From NCBI GenBank assembly GCA_038230895.1, contig JBBRMJ010000008.1, positions 1 through 55,345 of the forward strand: 55,345 nt of DNA, in the 5' to 3' direction. Numbering within the stretch: position 1 is the first letter of the stretch; each line of letters opens with the position of its first letter. The notes under the pieces were generated by a model, which worked only from the letters and a program-made list of their open reading frames with translations, did no database searches and was not told where the DNA came from. Made by a program: the position numbers and the translations under genes. Source of the DNA: JAJXTN01 sp038230895 (GTDB lineage Bacteria; Patescibacteriota; Saccharimonadia; Saccharimonadales; UBA4665). Below are positions 1 to 7,818 of the stretch, one piece after another.

Positions 1-240
1 AGCTGGGTCAATTGGTTTGCCTTTGGGCATATTGAATACACGGTCCTTTCATGCACAGGGCTTACGCCCTGTGCTTAGTATGCTAACAGATTACAGGCCA
101 ACCGGTTTAGACTGTGTGTTGATTATATCGGGAGCCTGACAACTGGGATACCTTTTGCCATATTGAAACTCCTTATTTAAACCAATGTAGCAGTCTTATC
201 TAGAATAGACTACCTGTTGAGTTTAATGGGAGCCTGACAA
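1..240. repeat. Degenerate direct repeats at window edge
   Basis: GGGAGCCTGACAA occurs exactly at 130-142 and 228-240. The block CCTTTGGGCATATTGAA at 20-36 recurs as CCTTTTGCCATATTGAA at 151-167. The stretch around 1-36 aligns loosely with 133-167, so the first copy probably begins before the window. No gene was recognised here. Function unknown; this could be a decayed tandem repeat. Confidence 0.4.
53..74. terminator. Perfect inverted repeat, possible terminator
   Basis: GCACAGGGC (53-61) and GCCCTGTGC (66-74) form a 9-bp GC-rich stem with a TTAC loop. The following bases, TTAGTATG, are only weakly T-rich, so intrinsic termination is possible but not certain. It may end a gene lying before the window. 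Confidence 0.45.
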
Positions 241-286
241 TACTGAACTACATCGGCTCGTTCACTTTAGCCGTACCTATGCTATT

Positions 287-907
287 GTGAACCGCGCAAT
301 TTATGAAGCGAATCAGCGAAAGTATTTTGATAGGCCCGCTGCCATCGACCAATTGCAGCTCGAATATGCCCGCATCTATTTCAAACACCTTAATGGCCAT
401 GCCGCTTCGTCGCGATTACCACGCCTCTGGCAACTGGCAAGTACGCATCAGTTTAGCCGGTTCATGCCGGCATGGCTCGTGCTTTTCCTATCGATTAGAG
501 CCCATGTACTCGTAGACGCACCGTTAGCGCTGGCTCGGACGCACTGCGAGACACCGGTGCTTGAGGCCGACTTCATAGCTGTTAACGACTTATTGGTAGG
601 CTTGCGTTTCAAGGTTGCCCTTCAATATCACAACGGGCGATTATTACGTCTGCTGCGTATGTGTAGTTTATGGTTGGGTTTCCCGCTCATTAAAATCATC
701 CTCTTCGGCTGGAGACGCACTGCTTGGTTTGTCTACAGCGATGCGACTGGACTTCAGCTGACGAACACACCGGTCCGTAAACTACAGCCAAAAATATACC
801 CATTCATGACCAGAAATAACATATCGATACATTTGCGGATCTCAATCGTACCGCATTACAGCCCCCTACAGGTTGCGGTGACTAAATCGAGCACATTGCT
901 ACAATGA
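287..907 (+). CDS. Uncertain hypothetical protein
   Basis: An open frame of 206 residues starting at GTG 287, with mixed codon use that looks plausibly coding. I do not recognise the family. A hydrophobic stretch lies near residues 60-70 (PAWLVLFLSI) and another near 128-140 (LWLGFPLIKIILFG), and the protein is rich in Arg and Leu. There is no Shine-Dalgarno before the GTG. A shorter start inside the frame, or no gene at all, remains possible. It precedes the carotenoid operon by about 200 bp and is followed by a hairpin, so it is probably a separate unit. If it is not a gene, bases 1-1115 are noncoding. Confidence 0.4.
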   Translation: MNRAIYEANQRKYFDRPAAIDQLQLEYARIYFKHLNGHAASSRLPRLWQLASTHQFSRFMPAWLVLFLSIRAHVLVDAPLALARTHCETPVLEADFIAVNDLLVGLRFKVALQYHNGRLLRLLRMCSLWLGFPLIKIILFGWRRTAWFVYSDATGLQLTNTPVRKLQPKIYPFMTRNNISIHLRISIVPHYSPLQVAVTKSSTLLQ

Positions 908-912
908 ATCAT

Positions 913-933
913 TCTTGGGGCATTACCCCGAGA
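913..933 (+). terminator. Hairpin after the 287-907 ORF
   Basis: TCTTGGGG (913-920) pairs with CCCCGAGA (926-933), with one G-U pair, around a CATTA loop, a few bases after the upstream stop codon. No T-run follows, so it may be a processing or stability element rather than a strong terminator. Confidence 0.4.
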
Positions 934-1102
934 GATCAGATAGTGTTCAAAATTTCTTGAGCCTTCGAACAGTGAAGAATAGCGATCGAAGCCAAGCCTA
1001 GAATAGTCTCGAGGTGCAGAGCAGGCCTGGTTATCAAAGTATGTCGGAGAATAGATGTCAATTTCACAAACGACTGCTATCTGTTAGCGTGAGCTGTTTT
1101 GG

Positions 1103-1108
1103 TATGAT
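1103..1108 (+). promoter_or_regulatory. -10 box of idi-crt operon, leaderless type
   Basis: TATGAT ends 7 nt before the ATG at 1116 and no Shine-Dalgarno is present, so transcription should begin at or next to the A of the start codon. A good -35 box is not visible. This is the only evident promoter for the seven overlapping carotenoid genes. Confidence 0.5.
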
Positions 1109-1115
1109 TAATCAT

Positions 1116-1673
1116 ATGAATGAGTACATCGTGTTGATAAATGAACAAGGTGAAGCGATTGGTGTGGCGCCCAAACTGTCGTCGCATCATGCAAACACGC
1201 CGCTGCACTCTGGTTTTTCCTGCTATGTATTCAATGAAGCTGGTGATTTTCTGCTGACGCAAAGAGCACTGCACAAGAAAGTCTGGCCCAGTGTCTGGAC
1301 CAACAGTGTTTGTGGCCACCGTGCTCCCGGAGAAGCGGTACCCGTAGCGATCCAGCGTCGGCTAGCCTATGAACTGGGAATTTCTGTTGCCAGTGAAATT
1401 GAACTCATCAACAGCACTTATCGCTATACAACCCCAGCCTATAACGGTATCGTCGAGTATAAATTCTGTCCGCTCTACATTGCACGCACCACGCAAGCGC
1501 CCTTACTAAATCTCGATGAGGTTGCGGCGTATCGCTGGCAAAGCTGGGAAAGGACATCGCGTCAGATAGCAGATTCGGCAGAAGCATTTTCGCATTGGTT
1601 TCTTGAGCAATTCCAAATCGTCAACGCCCATCCCCTGCTACCCAGATACACGAAAGCAAACTATGGCAACTAA
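1116..1673 (+). CDS. idi: Isopentenyl-diphosphate delta-isomerase, type 1
   Basis: Converts isopentenyl diphosphate to dimethylallyl diphosphate, the starter for prenyl chains. The 185-residue protein aligns along its length with E. coli Idi as I recall it (182 aa). Active-site Cys66 lies in NSVCGH and the catalytic acid Glu114 in IVEYKFCP, with metal-binding His near residues 25, 31 and 68 and a Nudix-type fold. The frame is open from 1014, but family alignment starts at MNEYIVL, and the -10 box at 1103-1108 puts the transcript start at this ATG. It is the first gene of the carotenoid operon and overlaps crtE by 11 bp. Its presence suggests that precursor balance is set within the operon. 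No upstream MEP or mevalonate gene lies in the window. Confidence 0.95.
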   Translation: MNEYIVLINEQGEAIGVAPKLSSHHANTPLHSGFSCYVFNEAGDFLLTQRALHKKVWPSVWTNSVCGHRAPGEAVPVAIQRRLAYELGISVASEIELINSTYRYTTPAYNGIVEYKFCPLYIARTTQAPLLNLDEVAAYRWQSWERTSRQIADSAEAFSHWFLEQFQIVNAHPLLPRYTKANYGN

Positions 1674-2739
1674 TACGCTACCGGGCAGTCTGTTCAGCAC
1701 GGTTGTCCACGACGTAGACGGCGTACTCGATGACTTTTTCATACAGTATCGTGCAAACGTCAGCCGGCATGCGTCACATCAACGACTTATTGACACAGTA
1801 CAATCTGTCGTTCAGTCCGGTGGTAAACGATTACGCCCTTATCTTTTTGTCCTTGCCTACATGTCGGCTGGCAAGGCGTACAGGCCAGCTATTTTAACGG
1901 TGGCTGCCAGCTGGGAGTTGATTCACCAAGCCATGTTGATGCATGACGATATTATCGATCGTGATTACACTCGTCATGGCGTACCCAATGTAGCCGGTAC
2001 CTATCGACAACACTACGGTGCATCTTCACACCATCACCACGATACTGAGCATTTTGCAGATAGCGCGGCACTCCTGGCTGGTGACTTGGCAATCAATGGC
2101 GCCTATCGTCTTATCAATGAATGTGATGCGTCCGCCGAAATGAAAGTTCAACTGACGCAGACACTGAACCGGACGATCGATCAGGTGATTATTGGGGAAC
2201 TGCAAGATACTGAAAGCCCACTTGAGCCACTAGACAGTGCGAATGCATTATTGATTGCCGAGCTGAAAACAGCCAGCTATAGCTTTGTCGGGCCACTCAC
2301 CAGTGGCGCTCAACTTGCCGGCCTAGACGCAGTGGTTATTGCCGGCTATCAAGCATTTGGTACGGCCCTCGGTATCGCTTACCAGTTGCGCGATGATTGG
2401 CTCGGTCTGTTTGGTGATGCCGCCAAAACCGGTAAGTCAGTCGCGAATGATGTCCGTGAAGGCAAGCAGAATTTATTGGCTGAGTATGCCTTCCAAACCG
2501 CCAGCGATAATCAAAAAGCAGTACTAGAGTCGATTATTGGCAAGGCTGACGCCACCGAAGATGAAATTGCAGCAGTTCGCGCAATCATCATTGCCTCTGG
2601 TGCTCAAGCGAAAGTCGAGTCACAAATCAGCCACTACACCGACAGCGCTCTGAGGACCTTAGCCGCTCTCGATATCAACGAGGGCACCAAAACTCACCTG
2701 ATGCAGCTCAGTCATAAACTACTACGAAGGGTACAGTAA
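1663..2739 (+). CDS. crtE: Geranylgeranyl diphosphate synthase
   Basis: A trans-prenyltransferase of the polyprenyl synthetase family (358 aa) that condenses IPP units onto an allylic diphosphate, here most likely to C20 GGPP for carotenoids. The first aspartate-rich motif is DDIID at 95-99 and the second is DDWLG at 244-248, both intact. GGKRLRP at 53-59 binds diphosphate. The start ATG at 1663 lies inside the end of idi (11-bp overlap); the frame extends upstream to 1603, but that part would only read through idi. A short His-rich insert (SSHHHHD, about 121-127) lies between the two motifs and is not part of the catalytic core. Chain length is inferred from the crtB neighbour, not proven. 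Confidence 0.93.
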   Translation: MATNTLPGSLFSTVVHDVDGVLDDFFIQYRANVSRHASHQRLIDTVQSVVQSGGKRLRPYLFVLAYMSAGKAYRPAILTVAASWELIHQAMLMHDDIIDRDYTRHGVPNVAGTYRQHYGASSHHHHDTEHFADSAALLAGDLAINGAYRLINECDASAEMKVQLTQTLNRTIDQVIIGELQDTESPLEPLDSANALLIAELKTASYSFVGPLTSGAQLAGLDAVVIAGYQAFGTALGIAYQLRDDWLGLFGDAAKTGKSVANDVREGKQNLLAEYAFQTASDNQKAVLESIIGKADATEDEIAAVRAIIIASGAQAKVESQISHYTDSALRTLAALDINEGTKTHLMQLSHKLLRRVQ

Positions 2740-3572
2740 TGGATAACTACGCTACCGTCGCATATAAGGCTAGTCAGTCAATGACGAACCAGTATTCTAG
2801 TTCATTCGGTATGGCGACACGCCTCTTCCCCCGCGAGATACGGCCACATATTTATGCACTTTACGGGCTGGTACGCCTCGCCGATGAGATCGTTGATACC
2901 CATCAATTAGAAAACGCCGGCAAACATCTGGATCAGTTAGAACAGACTGTGTTTGAAGCCCTCCAAGATAAATATAGCAGTAACCTTATCGTGCACGCTT
3001 TTGCCAAAACAGCCGATACATTTTCGATAGGCAAAGATCTTATTCAACCGTTTTTCGATAGTATGCGAGCTGACATTAATCCCAAACCTGCGCTTTCGGA
3101 ATCAGCCTATACGACGTACATCTACGGTTCCGCAGAAGTTGTCGGCTTGATGTGTCTCAAGGTATTTTGTCCAAAGGACAAAGACTATCAACGGATGGCA
3201 CCGGGTGCCCGCGCCCTCGGCAGTGCCTTTCAAAAAATAAATTTTCTGAGAGACATGGCGGCTGACTACAAAGAATTGGGTCGCTATTATTTTCCGAACG
3301 CTACTTTTGAGACCTTCGATAATACGCACAAAATGTCCATCGTTCGCGAGATATCACAGGAATTGCAGACCGCTCGTCGTTACATACTTGCGCTGCCCCC
3401 ATCGGTCGGCAAACCAGTCGGTGCTGCCTATAATTGTTACGCTGTCCTGCTCAGCAAACTTGCCCTTACGCCCGCCGACATGCTCAAACAGCGACGAGTC
3501 AGAATTACGACTGTTGAGAAACTAAAGCAAATTCAACTCGCCAAGCTCGGCAGATACAAGCGGCTACCGTAA
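2739..3572 (+). CDS. crtB: Phytoene synthase
   Basis: Joins two GGPP head to head to give 15-cis-phytoene, the first committed C40 step. The protein is 277 aa, normal to slightly short for bacterial CrtB. The two substrate-Mg aspartate motifs are present: RLADEIVD with D49 and D53, and RDMAADYKELGRYYFP with D172 and D176. The stop of crtE and this start overlap in TAATG, with a GAAGG Shine-Dalgarno just upstream, so translation is probably coupled. Squalene or dehydrosqualene synthase is the main alternative family, but the flanking crtE and crtI make phytoene synthase much more likely. Confidence 0.93.
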   Translation: MDNYATVAYKASQSMTNQYSSSFGMATRLFPREIRPHIYALYGLVRLADEIVDTHQLENAGKHLDQLEQTVFEALQDKYSSNLIVHAFAKTADTFSIGKDLIQPFFDSMRADINPKPALSESAYTTYIYGSAEVVGLMCLKVFCPKDKDYQRMAPGARALGSAFQKINFLRDMAADYKELGRYYFPNATFETFDNTHKMSIVREISQELQTARRYILALPPSVGKPVGAAYNCYAVLLSKLALTPADMLKQRRVRITTVEKLKQIQLAKLGRYKRLP

Positions 3573-5104
3573 TGGCCAAGCAGACAGTCATTATTATCGG
3601 TGGTGGCATAGGGGGGCTGGCCACTGCCAACATTTTGGCAAAAGCTGGTATGACGGTTTCGCTCTATGAGACCAGTGGCATGCTTGGTGGTCGGGCGGGT
3701 CTCTTAACCGCAGAGGCGTTTCGATTCGACACTGGGCCGTCTTGGTATCTAATGCCTGAAGTGTTTGAACATTACTATGAGCTGCTCGGCCAACATGTTG
3801 GCGATCATTTGCAATTGAGGCAACTTGACCCTGCCTATCAAGTATATTTTGGTGATAACGACCAGCCTGAAGCAATCAGTACTTCACTGGCTCAAAACCG
3901 TGCATTGTTTGAACGGCTACAGCCGGGTTCAGGTCCCGACTTCGACCGTTATCTCCAGCGTTCAGAGCTCGCCTACAAAATCTCATTACAGCACTTTTTA
4001 TATAATCCCTTTACTGCCCCAAAAACTCTAATCAATGCAGCCGTTCTACGCCATATCCCGACGTTAGCCCAGCTCATGACACAATCCCTGCACCGCTATG
4101 TCAGCCGCTTCTTTCGAGCTCCACACGCCCAACAACTCCTGGAATATCCGTCAGTCTTCTTGGGAGCTTCGCCTACCATGGCACCAGCATTGTTTAGTTT
4201 AATGAGTTATTTGGATTTTAGGCAGGGTGTGTACTACCCAATGGGTGGTATGTACACCATCGTGGAGTCACTCGTTAGCATCGGCAAACAGCTGGGTGTA
4301 ACTTACCACACCAGCACTGCAGTTGAGAAGATCGTCGTGCGTGATGGACAGGCAATCGGCGTACGCTTGGCAGGAGGCAAACAAGCCAAGGCGAATATTG
4401 TTGTTTCGAACGCTGATCTGCACTTTACTGAAACGCAGCTCCTCGAGAAGCAGTATCAATCGTATCCTAAGCAGTATTGGCAGAAAAAGCAGCCAGGACC
4501 CTCAGCTATACTGATATACCTTGGTATAAAAGGTCGACTGCCACAGCTCCGTCACCACAACCTATTGTTTATCGAAGATTGGCAGACGAACTTCGAAGAT
4601 ACGTTTGTGCGAAAGCAGTGGTCTGAACCAGCGTCGCTATACGTCTGCATGCCGTCAGCCACAGATCCCAGTGTCGCGCCAAAAGGCCAAGAAAATTTGT
4701 TCATGCTCATTCCTGGCCCATCAGGCAAAGCTCTCAATGACAAAGAACTGAGTGATTATGCAGACATGTACATCGATCAATTCGCAAAAACGATCAATCA
4801 GCCAGACCTCCGAGATCGCATCGTCTACCAGAAGAACTTCGGTCCGTCGGAGTTTGCTGAGCAGTATAATGCCTGGGAAGGCACGGCTCTGGGTGCTGCA
4901 CATACGCTTCGACAGAGCGCCTTCTTCCGTCCAAGCAACCGCAGTAAAAAAGTCAAAAACCTCTACTATGTGGGGGCAGGAACGCAGCCTGGAATCGGCG
5001 TGCCCCTGTGCTTGATTAGTGCTGAATTGGTTTACAAACATATTGTGGGCGAAAGCAGCGCTGGCCCACTGAAACAGGTAAAACCAATCGAGGTCAAAAC
5101 CTAA
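3572..5104 (+). CDS. crtI: Phytoene desaturase (to lycopene)
   Basis: FAD-dependent CrtI-type desaturase and isomerase, 510 aa, expected to introduce four double bases of unsaturation and give all-trans-lycopene. The N-terminal dinucleotide fold reads IIIGGGIGGLATA (about 7-19) with an acidic residue at E33. The C-terminal FAD motif NLYYVGAGTQPGIGVP and the following LISAELV helix are typical of the family. It overlaps crtB by 1 bp (TAATG) and crtYe by 1 bp. Lycopene is the substrate required by the CrtEb and CrtYe/f homologues that follow, which fits a four-step enzyme. Diapophytoene desaturase is less likely in this context. Confidence 0.93.
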   Translation: MAKQTVIIIGGGIGGLATANILAKAGMTVSLYETSGMLGGRAGLLTAEAFRFDTGPSWYLMPEVFEHYYELLGQHVGDHLQLRQLDPAYQVYFGDNDQPEAISTSLAQNRALFERLQPGSGPDFDRYLQRSELAYKISLQHFLYNPFTAPKTLINAAVLRHIPTLAQLMTQSLHRYVSRFFRAPHAQQLLEYPSVFLGASPTMAPALFSLMSYLDFRQGVYYPMGGMYTIVESLVSIGKQLGVTYHTSTAVEKIVVRDGQAIGVRLAGGKQAKANIVVSNADLHFTETQLLEKQYQSYPKQYWQKKQPGPSAILIYLGIKGRLPQLRHHNLLFIEDWQTNFEDTFVRKQWSEPASLYVCMPSATDPSVAPKGQENLFMLIPGPSGKALNDKELSDYADMYIDQFAKTINQPDLRDRIVYQKNFGPSEFAEQYNAWEGTALGAAHTLRQSAFFRPSNRSKKVKNLYYVGAGTQPGIGVPLCLISAELVYKHIVGESSAGPLKQVKPIEVKT

Positions 5105-5412
5105 TGCATCAACTGCTATACGGCCTGAGTCTGATTGCCAGCATTACAAGTCTGGGAGTGGTTGACTATCGCTTCAGACTGGCCTTTTTTGGTCAGCGGT
5201 TACGAACAATGAGAACCGTCGGTCTCGGAGTCATTTGCTTTGTTGCCTGGGATAGCATTGGCATAGCGCTGGGCATTTTTTACACTGGCTCGAGCCAGCT
5301 GATTACCGGCATATTTCTCGGGCCTGAGTTCCCTATCGAAGAAGCACTATTCCTGATACTGCTCGTCTACACCACGCTGATTATCTGGCGTAGCTTGGAG
5401 CGCTGGGCATGA
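5104..5412 (+). CDS. crtYe: Carotenoid cyclase subunit, CrtYe/CrtYc-like
   Basis: A 102-residue protein with about three membrane helices, belonging to the lycopene cyclase domain family. It carries the conserved PIEE at 77-80, the first acidic motif of heterodimeric cyclases. In Actinobacteria such half-size subunits (CrtYc/Yd, CrtYe/Yf, CrtYg/Yh) work as pairs to close the end rings of carotenoids. It overlaps crtI by 1 bp and crtYf by 4 bp (ATGA), which would favour equal synthesis of the two subunits. Whether it cyclises lycopene or a C50 intermediate cannot be read from this gene alone; the adjacent elongase points to C50. Ring type (beta, gamma or epsilon) is not determined. Confidence 0.88.
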   Translation: MHQLLYGLSLIASITSLGVVDYRFRLAFFGQRLRTMRTVGLGVICFVAWDSIGIALGIFYTGSSQLITGIFLGPEFPIEEALFLILLVYTTLIIWRSLERWA

Positions 5413-5696
5413 GCTATACAATTCTGGATGCAGCCATGCTGCTCCTCATAGCTACCGCCTATCGCATCGTTCGACCAGCCGTCAGTCTGAAGCGTTTCTT
5501 GCTCTTGCTTGGCAGTCTACTTTTGCTAACGGTCATTTTTGATAATGTCATCATTGGCCTGCATATCGTCGCCTATCATCGTCAGCATATTTTGGGTATT
5601 TACCTAGGAAAAATGCCGATTGAAGACCTAAGCTATGCACTAGGTGCCTGCCTACTGGTGCCTTTGTTTTGGGGGAGACAAACTGATGTTACATGA
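5409..5696 (+). CDS. crtYf: Carotenoid cyclase subunit, CrtYf/CrtYd-like
   Basis: Second half of the heterodimeric cyclase, 95 aa, with three predicted membrane helices and the second acidic motif PIEDLSYAL starting at residue 70. It starts within the ATGA overlap with crtYe and its end overlaps crtEb by 11 bp. The order desaturase, Ye, Yf, Eb is that of the Corynebacterium glutamicum decaprenoxanthin cluster (established knowledge of that cluster). The two subunits are separate here; archaeal and some other cyclases fuse them. Together they should form rings after C5 units have been added to the lycopene ends. Confidence 0.88.
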   Translation: MSYTILDAAMLLLIATAYRIVRPAVSLKRFLLLLGSLLLLTVIFDNVIIGLHIVAYHRQHILGIYLGKMPIEDLSYALGACLLVPLFWGRQTDVT

Positions 5697-6546
5697 TCTA
5701 AAGCAACTCGCGGTGAGCTCACGGCCAATATCATGGGTAAACACGGCCTTCCCTTTCGTGGCTGGCTATCTTGTTGCCGCCCATGATGTCAACTGGACCG
5801 TTCTCATCGGCGGTATCTATTTCCTTATTCCCTACAACCTAATGATGTATGGTATCAACGACGTGTTCGACTATGAATCGGATATGCGTAACCCTCGTAA
5901 AGGTGGTATTGAAGGCGCCCAGCTCAGTCGACACTTGCACCGGCTGACCATTATATCTTCAATCGTTCTGAGCTTACCCTTTATTGGCTATCTCGTAGCC
6001 CAAGGTAATGACGTATCAAAAATCGTGTTGGTTTACCTTATCAGTATGGTCCTGGCTTATAGTTTGCCTGTGTTGCGATTCAAAGAACGGCCCTTCATCG
6101 ATTCCTTCACTTCGAGCACTCACTTTACGGGGCCCCTGGTCTACGCTCTGGTTTTGACAGGATGGCAGGTACACTACTGGCCTTATGTCTTAGGCTTTTT
6201 CGCGTGGGGTATGGCCAGCCATGCTTTTGGAGCGGTTCAAGACATCACCGCTGACCGTGAAGCCCATATTGCTTCAATCGGCACCGTACTGGGTGCTCAT
6301 AAAACCATCATCTTTGCGTCGCTGCTGTATGCAGCTGCCGTCATATCATTGGTTCGTTTGGGTCTGCCGGGTATTATGGCTGCGCTTCTCACCGGACTTT
6401 ACCTCGTGAATGTCCTCCGGTTTTGGCACGTCAGAGATGCGACAGCCACTGAGGCTCATGCCGGTTGGAAAACCTTCTTGTGGCTAAATTGGCTCAGTGG
6501 TTTCGTGATTACGCTGATGCTCATCATATACTTTCGTCACATCTAA
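5686..6546 (+). CDS. crtEb: Lycopene elongase (C50 carotenoid), CrtEb-like
   Basis: A UbiA-family membrane prenyltransferase (286 aa, about eight helices) expected to add two dimethylallyl units to lycopene, giving the C45 and then C50 chain (flavuxanthin type). The first motif reads INDVFDYESDMRNPRKGG (about 57-74) and the second QDITADREAH (about 185-194). The NDVFDYESD..NPRKGG form is what I recall for CrtEb/LbtA-type elongases rather than for UbiA or heme O synthases. The frame is open from 5644, but family homology begins at ATG 5686, inside the end of crtYf. It is the last gene of the operon; no clear terminator follows. Homogentisate or digeranylgeranylglyceryl transferases are less likely alternatives. 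Confidence 0.88.
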   Translation: MLHDLKQLAVSSRPISWVNTAFPFVAGYLVAAHDVNWTVLIGGIYFLIPYNLMMYGINDVFDYESDMRNPRKGGIEGAQLSRHLHRLTIISSIVLSLPFIGYLVAQGNDVSKIVLVYLISMVLAYSLPVLRFKERPFIDSFTSSTHFTGPLVYALVLTGWQVHYWPYVLGFFAWGMASHAFGAVQDITADREAHIASIGTVLGAHKTIIFASLLYAAAVISLVRLGLPGIMAALLTGLYLVNVLRFWHVRDATATEAHAGWKTFLWLNWLSGFVITLMLIIYFRHI

Positions 6547-6556
6547 CCTACTCCCA

Positions 6557-6649
6557 TTAGGCTCGAAGTTCGGAAGTCACTTCGCGGCCAAAACGCTTCA
6601 GAGCTCGAGCCTGGGCTTTTACCGCTTCAACTTCGCGATGGCCAGCCAT
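6557..6649 (-). pseudogene. Relic of a DUF2277 gene (C-terminal end)
   Basis: The minus strand encodes HREVEAVKAQARALKRFG and then a further dozen residues to a stop at 6557-6559. This closely matches the C-terminal end of the intact DUF2277 protein at 7819-8100 (NREVEAAKAQARAVRRFG). Residual similarity seems to extend a few codons further upstream, before a stop near 6683. The remaining two thirds of the gene are missing, replaced by the gene at 6683-7162. It is a gene remnant rather than a functional small protein, though an ATG at 6649 could start a 30-residue peptide. Confidence 0.7.
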
Positions 6650-6682
6650 GCTTCTCGAAGTTAGAAAAGCGATCGCTGTCGC

Positions 6683-7162
6683 TTATGGTTCAGTGATTGG
6701 CGTGGTCTCAGTTGGCATTTGGTGGTGCCAGAGCCAGCCACTAGCATCTGACACGATAGGGCCACCTGGATAGTTTGCCAAACTTATGCCTGACCTCTTA
6801 TCGATATTACCACTATCAGCATCGGTCGCTCTGATGCAGCTTGTAGCAAGATAAGCTAGGGCTTGTAGCCGCGCTTCAATAAATTCAGTCAGCTCCTTCC
6901 TCGTAGCGGCGCTCAGACCTTTAGCTCGGGCTATTTCGTCTCCAGCAGATATACGCTGAGTGATCGCATTGCCGTGTATGATGTCTACTAAATCGACTCG
7001 TGTTAGTGGAGGAAACGCATGACAGTTTTCGACACTACCAATATAGGTAAAGATGCCGTCATAATCTAGTCCCTCGGGTGAGCCTTCCAGTCTGTCACGT
7101 GGCATTTTCATAGTGGCCTGTCTGGTTTTGTCCTTTTTAGGCAGTATTTCGCCTCTCCTCAT
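6683..7162 (-). CDS. Hypothetical protein
   Basis: A 159-residue soluble protein of unknown family. A GGAG Shine-Dalgarno lies about 9 nt before the ATG, which supports a real gene. The N-terminus is basic (RRGEILPKKDKTR). The middle contains a helical segment, roughly residues 75-110, including TRKELTEFIEARLQALAYLA. The C-terminal part is Gly/Pro/Ser rich and ends in a Thr/Pro tail. There is no signal peptide or membrane segment. It sits between a broken and an intact DUF2277 gene, suggesting that it was inserted at, or exchanged into, this spot. I cannot assign a function. Confidence 0.6.
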   Translation of the reverse strand: MRRGEILPKKDKTRQATMKMPRDRLEGSPEGLDYDGIFTYIGSVENCHAFPPLTRVDLVDIIHGNAITQRISAGDEIARAKGLSAATRKELTEFIEARLQALAYLATSCIRATDADSGNIDKRSGISLANYPGGPIVSDASGWLWHHQMPTETTPITEP

Positions 7163-7328
7163 AATTTAATCTCCAATCTACTTCATATTATTTCATCATT
7201 CCTTTTCATATTCAAGAAGCACAGTGTCGCCCGGCTCAAAAGTTCGAAGTACGTCCACTAGGAGCAGCCAAGTATTTTATATCTGTTACTCTATTGCAAC
7301 CAAGTAAGCCATCAGCACCTTGAATCGT

Positions 7329-7742
7329 CTACATGTCGTCACAAGAACCTTGAATGACGACCGTGGAGTCACGAACGTCTATGACCCAAGCACCTCCAGC
7401 ACCAAATGTGCTGAGTTCCGCGCCGTCAACTACGGGTGTTGGTTTAGTAAAACCATCGGCCTCTCGTTGCTGCGGTGGACCGGTCACTTCGCCACTCACT
7501 GCCAAGCTTGCACCCGCAGCATTGCGACGTACTTTGACGACAGCAACGTCAGCATTTTGCTTTCCGTGCACGATAAAAGTCGCCAAACCATTCGTTGATA
7601 GGTCGACTTCAGTGCGCTTGCCGTCACATTGTACATTTGATGGATCAGTCAAATAGCTATCGATCGAACAGCCTGCAATCGCGCTAGCCGATAGAGCAAG
7701 AGCAAGGATTGAATTTCGCTTTTTATGAGCTAGTGTTTCCAT
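7329..7742 (-). CDS. Putative small lipoprotein
   Basis: A 137-residue exported protein. The N-terminus has basic residues (HKKR), a hydrophobic core (ILALALSASAIAG) and a lipobox-like AIAG|C at Cys25, so it is probably lipidated and held on the outer face of the membrane. The mature part (about 110 aa) contains two Cys in addition to the lipid Cys (VQC.GK and GSC near the end) and looks beta-rich. No known domain was recognised. Its promoter is a leaderless type, with TATACT ending 7 nt before the ATG. It lies alone between two other minus-strand genes. Confidence 0.65.
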   Translation of the reverse strand: METLAHKKRNSILALALSASAIAGCSIDSYLTDPSNVQCDGKRTEVDLSTNGLATFIVHGKQNADVAVVKVRRNAAGASLAVSGEVTGPPQQREADGFTKPTPVVDGAELSTFGAGGAWVIDVRDSTVVIQGSCDDM

Positions 7743-7749
7743 GGAAATT

Positions 7750-7755
7750 AGTATA
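7750..7755 (-). promoter_or_regulatory. -10 box of lipoprotein gene, leaderless type
   Basis: TATACT on the minus strand ends 7 nt before the ATG at 7742; no Shine-Dalgarno is present. The preceding bases are GTTG, and the same GTTGTATACTAA is found upstream of the secreted protein at 12187-13431. Confidence 0.5.
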
Positions 7756-7818
7756 CAACACTGTTAGTGACTAAGCATGAGCCTCGACGTGATTTCAGAA
7801 AGAGAGATACATGAAACG

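Noticed and set aside
1116..6546. Retinal/rhodopsin system fed by the carotenoid genes
   Set aside because: No rhodopsin and no carotene dioxygenase is present in the window, and the elongase directs lycopene to C50 products rather than to beta-carotene.
7320..7656. Plus-strand ORFs opposite the lipoprotein gene
   Set aside because: The minus-strand frame has a signal peptide with lipobox and a promoter; the plus-strand frames have neither start signals nor recognisable motifs.
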